DNA of 64,000 nt from Dyella monticola (lineage in GTDB: Bacteria > Pseudomonadota > Gammaproteobacteria > Xanthomonadales > Rhodanobacteraceae). A program made the translations under genes and the position numbers. Below are positions 36,618-44,851 of the stretch, one piece after another. The stretch is from contig NZ_QRBE01000004.1 in the NCBI RefSeq assembly GCF_003363155.1, forward strand, positions 214,837 to 278,836, in the 5' to 3' direction. The notes beneath the pieces are model-generated. The model ran no database searches. It saw nothing but the letters and a program-made list of their open reading frames with translations, and was not told where the DNA came from. Numbering within the stretch: the stretch's first letter is position 1; each line of letters opens with the position of its first letter.

Positions 36618-37430
36618 TCAATGCACTCCTGATTTTTTGGCAATCCAGCTACTAATCTCGGCCCTGACCATCCTAGTCACACCGAAACTACTTTGAATGT
36701 TGTGATTAAATCCAAGGATGAGAAGCTCAATGGGTAACTTCGTATTGCCGATTGTTTTAACTCGACCTTCATACGAAAAACCTCGTACGTTTTGCGACGC
36801 AATACGCCGCAGATCCCAGCTCGGTTGATAAATCTCCTTCAGCTTAACGCCACTAAGCTGCTCGAAACCTCGAACCACAGAAGTTCCGTTCAAAACTAGT
36901 ACTCGAACCTTCGAGCCTCTGAGGAGATTGCCTAAGCTATTACCCGCCAACTCGAGAAGAATGGATCTTTGTGCAAGGGAAAGAGCCATCCATTTTTCAC
37001 CCGTTGCAAACGGAATTAGATCCAAATGGCAGGCTCTTGTACGCGATTTGCTGTAGTACGAAGGACCAGATTTTGCAACGATCTCGTCTAGCCGTTTGAA
37101 CCACGTGTCGTATGGGTTGTTTTCGAAGTAGTTTCGACATGATTCGGCAATCATGTCTATGTGATTGTCTCGAACCTTCGACCAACACCTAAGCCCCAAC
37201 GAGTCCAACGTATGAAAACGCCTGTGTTTCCCAGTGAGTTCGTTGCCATGAGCATCAACAAATTCTCGGTTGCTAGGATTTAGTCCAAGGGTAGCGAGAG
37301 CTGATCTTTGAATATCGCCAAAGGATGGTACGGGGCTACTCCACGGAATGATTCCCGCCGACTTAGCACCATCTGTCCGGAGCGCGCGGATAAGGTCGCA
37401 GATATGACTTTCCACTGTAGCCTGCTTCAT
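36618..37430 (-). CDS. uracil-DNA-glycosylase superfamily-like protein
   Basis: 270 residues, overlapping the ThyA-like gene by 4 bases (ATGA). Three spaced motifs suggest the UDG fold: 'ATLGLNPSNREF' (46-57; compare the motif-1 loop of UDGs), 'CHLDLIPFAT' (134-143) and 'VRVLVLNGTSV' (175-185). The long helix 'NHIDMIAESCRNYFENNPY' before motif 2 and the basic C-terminus fit. UDG enzymes flip and excise altered bases; here it may instead bind or process a modified pyrimidine. The assignment is by pattern, and other alpha/beta folds are possible. Confidence 0.45.
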   Translation of the reverse strand: MKQATVESHICDLIRALRTDGAKSAGIIPWSSPVPSFGDIQRSALATLGLNPSNREFVDAHGNELTGKHRRFHTLDSLGLRCWSKVRDNHIDMIAESCRNYFENNPYDTWFKRLDEIVAKSGPSYYSKSRTRACHLDLIPFATGEKWMALSLAQRSILLELAGNSLGNLLRGSKVRVLVLNGTSVVRGFEQLSGVKLKEIYQPSWDLRRIASQNVRGFSYEGRVKTIGNTKLPIELLILGFNHNIQSSFGVTRMVRAEISSWIAKKSGVH

Positions 37431-38446
37431 CCGTTTTCGTTCGTTGTTACAAATAGCGGTGTTTGAATAGGGCGATCTTGTAGTTTGCGATCCACTTTTT
37501 GTGTCCTAGCATCAATGTAAACGTTGTATACGCTACTAGACATGGCTCGCTTAAGAGATGTGACTCTTCTCATATCCTCGCGATTCTTAAAGATTCGGAA
37601 AATTTGAAGGAGTCGCACAAGGTCCTGCCAGTACCGATCCAAGCCAGTCTTGGAGAGGTCAATTGTTCCACCCTCCCTAACTTTGCCTTCCATTTGGACT
37701 AAAGTCCGAATGGAATCCCAAGGATCCCCAGGTGGCATGGGAGGCATGGAGATTCTTTCCTGAAAAGCCTCTTTCAGGTATGTCACCGCGTCAGAAACAT
37801 TCTCCTCATAGAGATGAAGGCTTCCGACCATATGCTTGTAGTGCCCGAGCTCCACTCCAACACTACGTGCTACAAGCTCTTGAAGCATTGTAAAAGCAAA
37901 GACGTCATGTGGAAGACCCATATATGCATCGTTAGATCGCATATATACGAACATGTGCAAACGATTTGATCGAATAAGAAATTGAAGGACACAAGTGCAA
38001 GGAACCTGCTCGTGGTCAAGATCTCGACCTTCGAATAGCTGTATTACGGCACGCCGTGACGTCTGCTTACGCTTCAATAAATCGATTACCTTGCTTACTT
38101 GACCGGCTTCACTTTGAAACAGACGGGGCCCATAAGCTCCATATACGGTAAGGTTGTCCTCGGACTCTTTTTTGTAGCGCGATACGTAGTACTCGATTTG
38201 ATCGAGCCGATCGCTACCTGACAGATACCAGATCAGTTCACCTAATGGGCTAAACACTAAGCCGCGTTTTGCGGTTCTACTTAGTCGAGCGCGGGGATCG
38301 GTGATTTTAAATACGATGCCGGTGATTTCATTTGAAGCCCCACGAGTAGCCCTCACCGCACTCGCATCGTTGGATGTGAGCTTCTTGAGAACTCGATAAA
38401 GGGCATCGTCCAAAGTACGCGCGGTGATGTACATCGTTGTCTCCAA
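37427..38446 (-). CDS. ThyA-family enzyme with a dCMP-type active site (putative dCMP (hydroxy)methylase)
   Basis: 339 residues. The thymidylate synthase fold is clear: Glu70 in 'GELIWYLSG', 'VYGAYGPRL' (101-109), Arg131-Arg132 in 'TSRRAVIQL', the catalytic Cys150 in 'VPCTCVLQF', Arg170-Ser171-x-Asp173 in 'MRSNDAY', and His211-x-Tyr213 in 'GSLHLYEEN'. At the place of the Asn that selects dUMP in ThyA ('GLPFN'), this protein has Asp181 ('MGLPHDVF'), the change found in T4 dCMP hydroxymethylase. The His after the catalytic Cys is also missing (Thr). So it probably methylates or hydroxymethylates a cytosine nucleotide. First gene of the three-gene operon. Confidence 0.8.
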   Translation of the reverse strand: METTMYITARTLDDALYRVLKKLTSNDASAVRATRGASNEITGIVFKITDPRARLSRTAKRGLVFSPLGELIWYLSGSDRLDQIEYYVSRYKKESEDNLTVYGAYGPRLFQSEAGQVSKVIDLLKRKQTSRRAVIQLFEGRDLDHEQVPCTCVLQFLIRSNRLHMFVYMRSNDAYMGLPHDVFAFTMLQELVARSVGVELGHYKHMVGSLHLYEENVSDAVTYLKEAFQERISMPPMPPGDPWDSIRTLVQMEGKVREGGTIDLSKTGLDRYWQDLVRLLQIFRIFKNREDMRRVTSLKRAMSSSVYNVYIDARTQKVDRKLQDRPIQTPLFVTTNENG

Positions 38447-38880
38447 CGTCCCTGAGTGGCACAGAGTGCAACGCTAGGGACTGGAGAAGCAGCCGCAAAT
38501 GTCAGCCTACGCGAAGTTGCGCGCAACACGCGCCCCATAACAGACGCGTAACCGCAGGCCTTATATACGAACATCCTAACCCGCCCCTGTTTCTAAGAAA
38601 GTAATCGAACCCGTTCTGAGGTTTGTTTCCTAGTCCCCAGGATTCTTTTATTGCTAACGGCAATTCGTCAAGAACAGTCGCCGAAAAAGGTCGTTTCCAT
38701 TGATCTGGCCTAACGATCTGGATACCCCCGATAACCGCTGCGCGGCCGCAGATCCGCCTTAACTGTGGACTATAGTCCATACATAATTCACTTGATAATC
38801 AATATCTTGCATATTGATAACAGATTCCCCCAGGAGTAAGGTCAGCCCAACGGTTTATGCCGGTCTAGGGCGGAGTCTCC
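38447..38880. promoter_or_regulatory. divergent regulatory region with a 14-bp palindrome
   Basis: Between the ThyA-like operon (minus) and an HTH gene (plus). It contains the perfect palindrome TGGACTATAGTCCA at 38766-38779 and a second inverted repeat 'tcaatat-cttgc-atattga' near 38798-38816, in an A/T-rich patch. Both are operator candidates. A 92-residue minus-strand frame (38502-38780) has some protein character but starts on the palindrome; I do not call it. Confidence 0.45.
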
Positions 38881-39168
38881 GTGTCTGCAGGCAACCAGCA
38901 CAGCATTAGTCGTGAGCTCGCCATAGAGCACGGCCCCCTTCTGGACGCAGCCGCTACTGCCAAGGCCCTCGGCTTTAAGTCTCAAGATGCGTTGAGACAA
39001 GCACGCCGTGATGGGAGACTTCCAATTTCAATGTTTCGGCTTCCCGGCCGCCGTGGATGGTTCGCATCAACGCAGGCCGTCATCGAGTGGATCGATGCCC
39101 AAATCGAGCTTCACCTAACCAATAACTCGATAAAGGAGGCCGGCAATGAGCGGATAGCAACGCGCTGA
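38881..39168 (+). CDS. helix-turn-helix/excisionase-like DNA-binding protein
   Basis: 95 residues from a GTG preceded by 'gcggag'. 'LLDAAATAKALGFKSQDALRQARRDGRLPISMFRLPGRRGWFAS' is an HTH with a basic wing, similar to small regulators placed beside integrases or excisionases. It is divergent from the ThyA-like operon across a region with palindromes, so it may control that operon. It is followed directly by IS remnants. Confidence 0.6.
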   Translation: MSAGNQHSISRELAIEHGPLLDAAATAKALGFKSQDALRQARRDGRLPISMFRLPGRRGWFASTQAVIEWIDAQIELHLTNNSIKEAGNERIATR

Positions 39169-39198
39169 GCTGTAATGACCCAGCGGTTTCTGCACAGG

Positions 39199-39545
39199 TC
39201 ACGCCGCTAAAGCATAGGCTTGAGCGGGCGTCTTCATACCGAGCGCCTGATGGGGGCGCCGGTGGTTGTAGAACTGGATCCAGTCACCGATCACGCGGAC
39301 AGCGTGTTGCTGACTCTCGAAGCGGTGGCGGTGCGCGCATTGCTCCTTGAGCGTGCGAATGACGCGCTCGACCATCCCGTTTTGTTGAGGGCAATGCGGC
39401 GTGATGAATTCCTGCCTCAACCCATAACTGCGTACCAGGCGTGTGTAGTTTCGACTGGTGAACACCAAACCGTTGTCCGAGCGAAGCAGAAAGGGTTCGC
39501 GCACACAGCCCAACGTGCCGTAACGCGTGATCAAGGCTTGCTCAA
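39199..39545 (-). pseudogene. IS3-family transposase remnant (C-terminal half)
   Basis: The minus frame encodes the C-terminal part of an rve/DDE transposase: 'FLLRSDNGLVFTSRNY' (second Asp), 'EFITPHCPQQNGMVERVIRTLKEQC' (Glu) and 'YNHRRPHQALGMKTPAQAYAL' at the end. The first catalytic Asp and the whole N-terminus are absent; upstream of about 39545 the frame is only the antisense of another IS fragment. Non-functional. Confidence 0.8.
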
Positions 39546-39795
39546 GCGCCGCCGAGGCCGTACTGGCCTTGCCAGTGCCGGTGGGCGAGCGACAACCGCT
39601 GTTGCGCCCAACGGCGCCTAACGAGGTCTGGTCGATGGACTTCGTGTTCGCACGGCTGATGGGCGCGTCATCAAGTGTCTGACGGTCGTCGATGACGCCA
39701 CTCACGAGGCGGTGGTCATTGAGGTCGAGCGTGCGATCTCCGGCATCGGCGTGACGCGCGTGATGGATCGCCTTGCACTCACGCGTGGCTTTGAT
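39540..39795 (+). pseudogene. second IS3-type transposase remnant with frameshifts
   Basis: On the plus strand, three frames joined by two frameshifts give 'KRRRGRTGL', then 'GERQPLLRPTAPNEVWSMDFVFAR' (first Asp; frameshift near 39648), then 'TADGRVIKCLTVVDDATHEAVVIEVERAISG' up to 'LTRGF' at about 39795, where it breaks off. This is the central region of an IS3-family orfB of a different subgroup from the adjoining minus-strand fragment. Confidence 0.7.
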
Positions 39796-39815
39796 TTGCG
39801 AAGCGCTCGCGCTCA

Positions 39816-41054
39816 TCAAGCACTTGTGATTCGAATGGCTTCTATCGGTGGTACACGCGATGCCCGCAAGGCCGGCATCAGCACGGCGCCTTGACCCAGC
39901 AGTATCAATGTGATCGCGCTAACGATGACATACTTCAACGACAACATCGTCATCTCATATTGGATGATCATCCATATGTTCAGGCTTATTGCCAGCGCAA
40001 TGCCCAGGCTGATGCCGCCCAAAACGATCAAGAGATTTTCAGTAAGAAAGTAATAGAGGATGTCACCTTGCGTCGCACCCAGCGCTCGGCGTATACCAAT
40101 TTGTCTGCGTCGTTGGGCAACCCAGAAACTGGTGAGGCCAACAATACCGGCCGCGGTGGTGATCAACAGGATTGCGCAGATTGCGGTCATCAATATGGCC
40201 ATGCCACGGTCACTCTTGTAAGCCTGCTCGCGCACCACACTGAAGGTACGGACCCCTCCATCTTGAGAAAAGACGCGCATGCGGTCGAGCTTGATCAGGA
40301 CGGCAGGCGCATCCTTGGTGATCGCGGAGAGTTGGCCAGGCCTGCTGCGGATCAGGTAGTTGCCGTCTTTGCCCGAAAGCAGCGCGGGCAGCAACACGGC
40401 GTACTCGGTGAAACTGGCGGAGGGCGATGGCGCCTGCAGCCGCTCGATGATGCCGATAACGGTGCTCGGTGAAGGGCTGTTGTTGCCGATATAGATCGGT
40501 TTACCCAGCGCGGAACCATCCGGGTATACCTTGTCGGCCAGGGCCTTGGTGATGATCACTTGAGGAAGCGGCGCGTTTTCAGACGGGTCGAGAAAACGTA
40601 TCTCGTCGTCGCGAAAGTTGCGCCCTGCGATCAGTCGGGCGCCCATGGTGGCGATGGCGTGGTCGTCAGTGAAATACTCCTGCGCCAGGGAGATCCGCTG
40701 CCTTGTGTTCGGATTGAGGCGTATGCCTTCTGTCGTGCTATAGCCAGACAGTGGATACGCCTGCATCAGCGTTGCATCCTCCACGCCTGGCAATTGTCGC
40801 AGTGCCAGCAGATCTGACTTGGTCAGTGACGGAATATCCTTGGTGTCCGCACCGGCCCAGTAGTTTTGGATGGTCAGCAGATTGCTTTCGACCATGCCGG
40901 TCGGTTGCGACATCCGCTCGATACGCTTCTCGATGATGAATAGCGCATTGCAGATGATGGCGAGGGTCAGGGCCACCTGCAGCACGATCAGAATCGTGCC
41001 TGCTTTGTGCCGCTTGAGGGCACTGAGGACGGGTTTGATCTGTAGCATGCTCAT
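39816..41054 (-). CDS. MacB/FtsX-type ABC transporter permease (second subunit)
   Basis: 412 residues from the ATG at 41054, overlapping the upstream gene by 4 bases. One N-terminal membrane helix ('ILIVLQVALTLAIICNALFI'), a large periplasmic domain with 'GRNFRDDEI' and 'VIITKALADKVYPDGSALGKPIY', then three C-terminal helices with the FtsX coupling motif 'RRRQIGIRRALGATQGDI' and 'PALRASRVPPIEAIR'. It would pair with the gene at 41051 and an ATPase to move peptides or drugs or to transmit force across the envelope; no ATPase is encoded here. Its 3' end touches the IS scar. Confidence 0.85.
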   Translation of the reverse strand: MSMLQIKPVLSALKRHKAGTILIVLQVALTLAIICNALFIIEKRIERMSQPTGMVESNLLTIQNYWAGADTKDIPSLTKSDLLALRQLPGVEDATLMQAYPLSGYSTTEGIRLNPNTRQRISLAQEYFTDDHAIATMGARLIAGRNFRDDEIRFLDPSENAPLPQVIITKALADKVYPDGSALGKPIYIGNNSPSPSTVIGIIERLQAPSPSASFTEYAVLLPALLSGKDGNYLIRSRPGQLSAITKDAPAVLIKLDRMRVFSQDGGVRTFSVVREQAYKSDRGMAILMTAICAILLITTAAGIVGLTSFWVAQRRRQIGIRRALGATQGDILYYFLTENLLIVLGGISLGIALAISLNIWMIIQYEMTMLSLKYVIVSAITLILLGQGAVLMPALRASRVPPIEAIRITSA

Positions 41055-42361
41055 GACTTCAATTGCCAGGCGGGTTGCACCATGGCGGCGCGCCAAGCGG
41101 GATAGAGCGCTGCCATCACGGTGGCCAGCACAGCGACACAGAGTGTCAGTGCCACCAGCGATGCATCAAGCGTGGCAAGCCGGGCGATTTGCGGCTCGAA
41201 TATCAGCCCCAACTCGAACATCCCAGCGCCGGTCATCAGCAGTCCCAACATACCTCCGGCCAATCCCACTGCGCCTGCCTCGATCAGAAATTGCTCGTAG
41301 ATGGCATTGCGTGGTGCACCCAGCGCACGACGCACACCTATCTCCGGCGCGCGCCGCAAGAACTTGGCCAGCAACAGCCCCACCGTATTGACTAGGCAAA
41401 TCAACAGGAACCCCACGGAAACCAACAAGGAAATCTTCGACTCTGCCGGTACCACATGCTTATAGTCGAGCCACTGCATCACGTTGCGCAGGCGTATATT
41501 CGGAGGCCAGCGAAAACGCCCCGCGCGCTGCTGCTCGGCCGCATAGGCGTGCAGGTAATCGCGATATGCGGTTGCGCTGGTCTCGTCCGGCAATTCGACC
41601 CAATAGGCGATCCAGGTGCAATCGGAGTGGAGCCACGCGTCCCAACCGCTGCCGGGTGTTGTATTGCAAAGATTGGCGCCACTGGTCGGGATATGAAGGT
41701 CGACGGCGCGTGTAAATGGAATAAAAATCTGGGCCGCGCTGCCAAAAGCACCCACATTCTTCACGTCGTAAAATAAAGGCTGAGGGTTCCAGCCATCCAT
41801 GACGCCAACGATGCGATAGGTGCGATTATCCAGCACGATATCGCGGCCGACGCTATTGGCGCCGCCGAATAGCCTGTCATTGAGCGCACGGTTGATGACA
41901 ACCACCGCCGCGCGTGCTTCGTCATCTGCCGTGGACCAACCGCTGCCGTAAAGAAACGGTATGTCGAACATCGGGAAAGTATTGGCATACGTTGCATAGC
42001 TGATCTCCCGCAGCGGCAGGCCCGACGTATTGCTTGGCGCGACAGATATGTCGATGGGATACAGCGCCGTCTGAAGTTTTGCCCGACGTGCCTGCATCAA
42101 TGCCATGGCGTCGGTGTAACTCATCATATCCGGCGGCTCTCCATCATTCTCTGCCGTCGCCGTTTCGTCCACGTTGTCGATCTGCGGCACAAACAGCTGC
42201 GACGATTTATGTGGAATGGGATTGTGTGAGGTGGCGCGAAACACCGCGTAAGTCGTCATGGACGACGCCACACCAACGCTGATGGTCAAAACCATCAACA
42301 TGGTAAGCACCGGATTGCGTCGAAGACTGCGAAGCCCCAGTCTGAGATGATAGGTAAACAT
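41051..42361 (-). CDS. MacB/FtsX-type ABC transporter permease (first subunit)
   Basis: 436 residues from the ATG at 42361 (a longer frame starts at 42403). Helix 1 'VLTMLMVLTISVGVASSMTTYAVF', periplasmic MacB-like core ('AVVVINRALNDRLFGGANSVGRDI'), and C-terminal helices with 'RRAPEIGVRRALGAPRNAIYEQFLIEAG'. Four-base overlap with the next permease shows an operon. In related operons an ABC ATPase and a membrane-fusion protein precede; neither is found in the 850 bases upstream. Confidence 0.85.
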   Translation of the reverse strand: MFTYHLRLGLRSLRRNPVLTMLMVLTISVGVASSMTTYAVFRATSHNPIPHKSSQLFVPQIDNVDETATAENDGEPPDMMSYTDAMALMQARRAKLQTALYPIDISVAPSNTSGLPLREISYATYANTFPMFDIPFLYGSGWSTADDEARAAVVVINRALNDRLFGGANSVGRDIVLDNRTYRIVGVMDGWNPQPLFYDVKNVGAFGSAAQIFIPFTRAVDLHIPTSGANLCNTTPGSGWDAWLHSDCTWIAYWVELPDETSATAYRDYLHAYAAEQQRAGRFRWPPNIRLRNVMQWLDYKHVVPAESKISLLVSVGFLLICLVNTVGLLLAKFLRRAPEIGVRRALGAPRNAIYEQFLIEAGAVGLAGGMLGLLMTGAGMFELGLIFEPQIARLATLDASLVALTLCVAVLATVMAALYPAWRAAMVQPAWQLKS

Positions 42362-43215
42362 GAGAGTTCCAGGGCTACGCTTCGGTTTTTTGATTTTCGG
42401 CAAGCTTGGCCTGGAGATCCATTGTGCCGGCCCACGTCGCCGTGTATAGCAACGTCAGGATGGGCATGCACGCATCGGTGCAAAACTCAACGGCGAGCGT
42501 CGCAAAAAGTTTCGGCGGCCTGCGCCGCGCTGGCCCGTGCCATGCAAGTTCAAAAGCATGCATTCCCAGATTCTCCCTTCAGGGGAATTGACCGCATCAG
42601 TGATCGCTGCCGCGCTTTCGTGACAGGCGATCGCCACTCCCGACCGTTGGTAGCAAGGAGCAGACCAAGCTCGATATTGCGCGAAATCCACACCCCTACA
42701 AATACTTAAGGTTAATGGGGTTCGGCGTGGGCTGTGTCCGCGGACAGTTCGTGCGGACAGGCGGACAGATATCTGGCCAGGTGAGCCTGAGTGAGGAATT
42801 CGTCCTTGCCTAATCGACGGCCATGTGTCGATCTGCTGACGATGCAGTTGCTGGAGTGCGCGCGCTCCAGCAACAGAGCTAGTCTGTCGCTACCTTCCAA
42901 GCACTAGACCTCAGTTCAAGAAAGCCGATTTCGACCTCCAGGAATTTCTCGATGAGTGATGCATTGGTATCGATGCACGTTAAGCCGCCAGTCAAACCAA
43001 GGCAGCCTGTAACCCGGAAGCGATATAGAGCTCTAAAGATCAGCCATATTAGTTAGTTAGGCCTCTCGGCCAATTATGCTTTACGGTCGCGGCCAATTTA
43101 TGGTTTCCGCTACACATGCTGAACCATCGTTTGGCCAGTACGGCCAAACGATGCGATTCCGGAAGCAACGTTTGGCCAGCGGACGTTTTGCCTCGACGGG
43201 TAAATCCACGCTTCC
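42362..43215. other. intergenic, no supportable gene
   Basis: Scattered frames on both strands without protein character. A minus-strand tail ending '...LQAKLAENQKTEA' at 42375 could be the last residues of a lost upstream gene. An inverted repeat sits at 43125-43153. Confidence 0.5.
43125..43153. repeat. inverted repeat with a third copy nearby
   Basis: 'catcgtttggcc' (43125-43136) and 'ggccaaacgatg' (43142-43153) are perfect inverted copies around 'agtac'; a further 'cgtttggccag' follows at about 43169, and 'ggccaatt' words precede at 43069 and 43091. It lacks a T-run. Possible operator or repeat element. Confidence 0.55.
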
Positions 43216-43572
43216 CTAGTCCGGCAGGCTGACCACCGGTGCGAAGCCGCCGAAGATCATGCGCTTGCCATCGAAGGGCAAGTCGCCGGCGGCGTTCATG
43301 CGCGGATCTTTCATGACTTTATCCATGCCAGCATCGCGGGTGGCCTTGTCGGGCCATTCCACCCAGGAGAACACCACGGATTCGTTCTCCTTCGCCTGCA
43401 CGGCGCGGCGGAAATCGGTGAGCTTGCCATCGGGCACGTTGTCACCCCAGCACTCCACCACTCGGATGGCGCCAAACTCCACGAAAATGGGGTCGAACGT
43501 ACGTGCGTGCCGGATAAATTGCTCGCGGTTGGCATTGGGTACGGCGATCACAAAACCATCGATGTAGGACAT
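43216..43572 (-). CDS. DUF1428 family protein (YbaA-like)
   Basis: 118 residues. 'MSYIDGFVIAVPNANREQF', 'VVECWGDNVPDGKLTDFRRAVQAKENESVVFSWVEWPDKATRD' and 'DGKRMIFGGFAPVV' are the DUF1428/YbaA signature, an alpha/beta dimeric ferredoxin-like fold of unknown function. Ribosome site 'aagga' before the ATG. Single gene. Confidence 0.9.
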   Translation of the reverse strand: MSYIDGFVIAVPNANREQFIRHARTFDPIFVEFGAIRVVECWGDNVPDGKLTDFRRAVQAKENESVVFSWVEWPDKATRDAGMDKVMKDPRMNAAGDLPFDGKRMIFGGFAPVVSLPD

Positions 43573-43711
43573 GGCAGTTTCCTTGGCGTGAAGTGGCGGC
43601 CGACATGGTCGCCTTCATGCATGCGTCGAACGAGCGTGCGCAGGATCGACACAGGACCACTCTTCGACCAGTCGCCGCATGAAAAAGACCAGCGGATTCT
43701 TCTTTGACGTG

Positions 43712-43740
43712 AAGGCACGCTTCACAGCGAAGCGTGCCTT
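43712..43740. terminator. 12-bp hairpin downstream of the SnoaL-like gene
   Basis: 'aaggcacgcttc' / 'gaagcgtgcctt' with loop 'acagc'. It lies 40 bases after the stop of the minus-strand gene at 43782. No clear T-run, so termination is tentative. Confidence 0.45.
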
Positions 43741-43781
43741 ATCCATGGATGAAACGACCTCGTCAGCAACACAGATACGCG

Positions 43782-44555
43782 CTAACCGGAGCTCACACGC
43801 GCCCAGGAGCGGCCATCCGTTTCGCGTCTATCGATGAAGCCCGTGACGTGGCCCTTCGCGTCGCGCTGAAAGACACGACGTAGATACACGTTATCCGGTT
43901 GAAAAAGCACATCGCGCGTTTCAGCCATCAGTTCGGTAAGAGGCTCTCCCGCTCTCCCTCCGAGAATACGATGGCCATCGCGTTTAATAATGTAAGTGAC
44001 ATTGGCGCTGCGGTAGGTGCCAACAAGCTCATCGATTTGCTGAGATGTCAGCAGGATGGGAGGAGGGTTAATCCTGATGCGATCGGTATGCACCAATCGC
44101 AGTCGCCATTGACCGTGAATGCGCTGCCAGGTCTCAGTCATAAGAAGATGGGAATGTCTTTCGTCTACGCGACCAGGTCTCTGCGGAACATCGTCTTGAT
44201 GAAAAACCTGTGCCGTGTCGCCAATGACTTTCACTTCGTAGTTTCGAATGATGAGTGGCATTAAGCCGTCATCTTCGAGCTCCTTCAAAAACTGATCGCG
44301 ACGGGAGACTTCGCCTTCCTCGACGTACATGAAATCAGAGGTGGTAAGTCGAGCCCACGTATTTCGATCGCCGCGGTGAATTGCGGTAAGCAGCAACTCA
44401 TCGTTGGCATAAAGCACCTTTCTTACATCGGCGGGCGCATCAACAGCTTGAGCGGACGCTGTTTTAATCTGCGCCGTGCAAATCAGGCAAACGATGGCCA
44501 TAACGCAGCGCTGCCCGATCGCGGCGTTGGATTTTTTCATTGATGAATCGGTCAT
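43782..44555 (-). CDS. secreted SnoaL/DUF4440-like protein
   Basis: 257 residues from the ATG at 44555 (behind 'gagagag'); ATG at 44540 would give a tighter signal peptide. Signal sequence ends near 'IKTASAQA'. The NTF2-like domain follows: 'LLLTAIHRGDRNTWARLTTSDFMYVEEGEVSRRDQFLKEL', then 'NYEVKVIGDTAQVFHQDDV' and 'TETWQRIHGQWRLRLVHTDRI'. A C-terminal extension 'YRSANVTYIIKRDGHRILG' is less typical. Periplasmic; ligand unknown. Confidence 0.75.
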   Translation of the reverse strand: MTDSSMKKSNAAIGQRCVMAIVCLICTAQIKTASAQAVDAPADVRKVLYANDELLLTAIHRGDRNTWARLTTSDFMYVEEGEVSRRDQFLKELEDDGLMPLIIRNYEVKVIGDTAQVFHQDDVPQRPGRVDERHSHLLMTETWQRIHGQWRLRLVHTDRIRINPPPILLTSQQIDELVGTYRSANVTYIIKRDGHRILGGRAGEPLTELMAETRDVLFQPDNVYLRRVFQRDAKGHVTGFIDRRETDGRSWARVSSG

Positions 44556-44851
44556 CTTCACTCTCTCAGATAGTACGACTTTCGTTATGCCGATCGTCGG
44601 CTTTGGGTTGCGATTTCAACCGGTTAACGCAACACATCGCTGGAATCGTTCGGCGGATGTTTCGACGTTCAATGTTTGCCGTGGCCGCTCATTCAACCGC
44701 CGAGCCACGACGTCGAGTTTAGCCTCCCTAAACCACGCTTCATCAACGCGACGCCATCACTTACCAAAAGGTAGGTATTGGTGTTTTGGTTTTTGAAGCC
44801 TACGATGCGGCCCTACTGAGGCCCGAGGGTCTCACCGGATGGTGGAAAGGT

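Noticed and set aside
38502..38780. 92-residue minus-strand frame upstream of the ThyA-like gene
   Set aside because: Some protein character in the middle, but no ribosome site, start codon on a palindrome and a degenerate C-terminus; left uncalled.
39612..39819. N-terminal half of the minus-strand frame over the IS region
   Set aside because: It is the antisense of the plus-strand IS3 fragment; only the part below about 39545 is real transposase.
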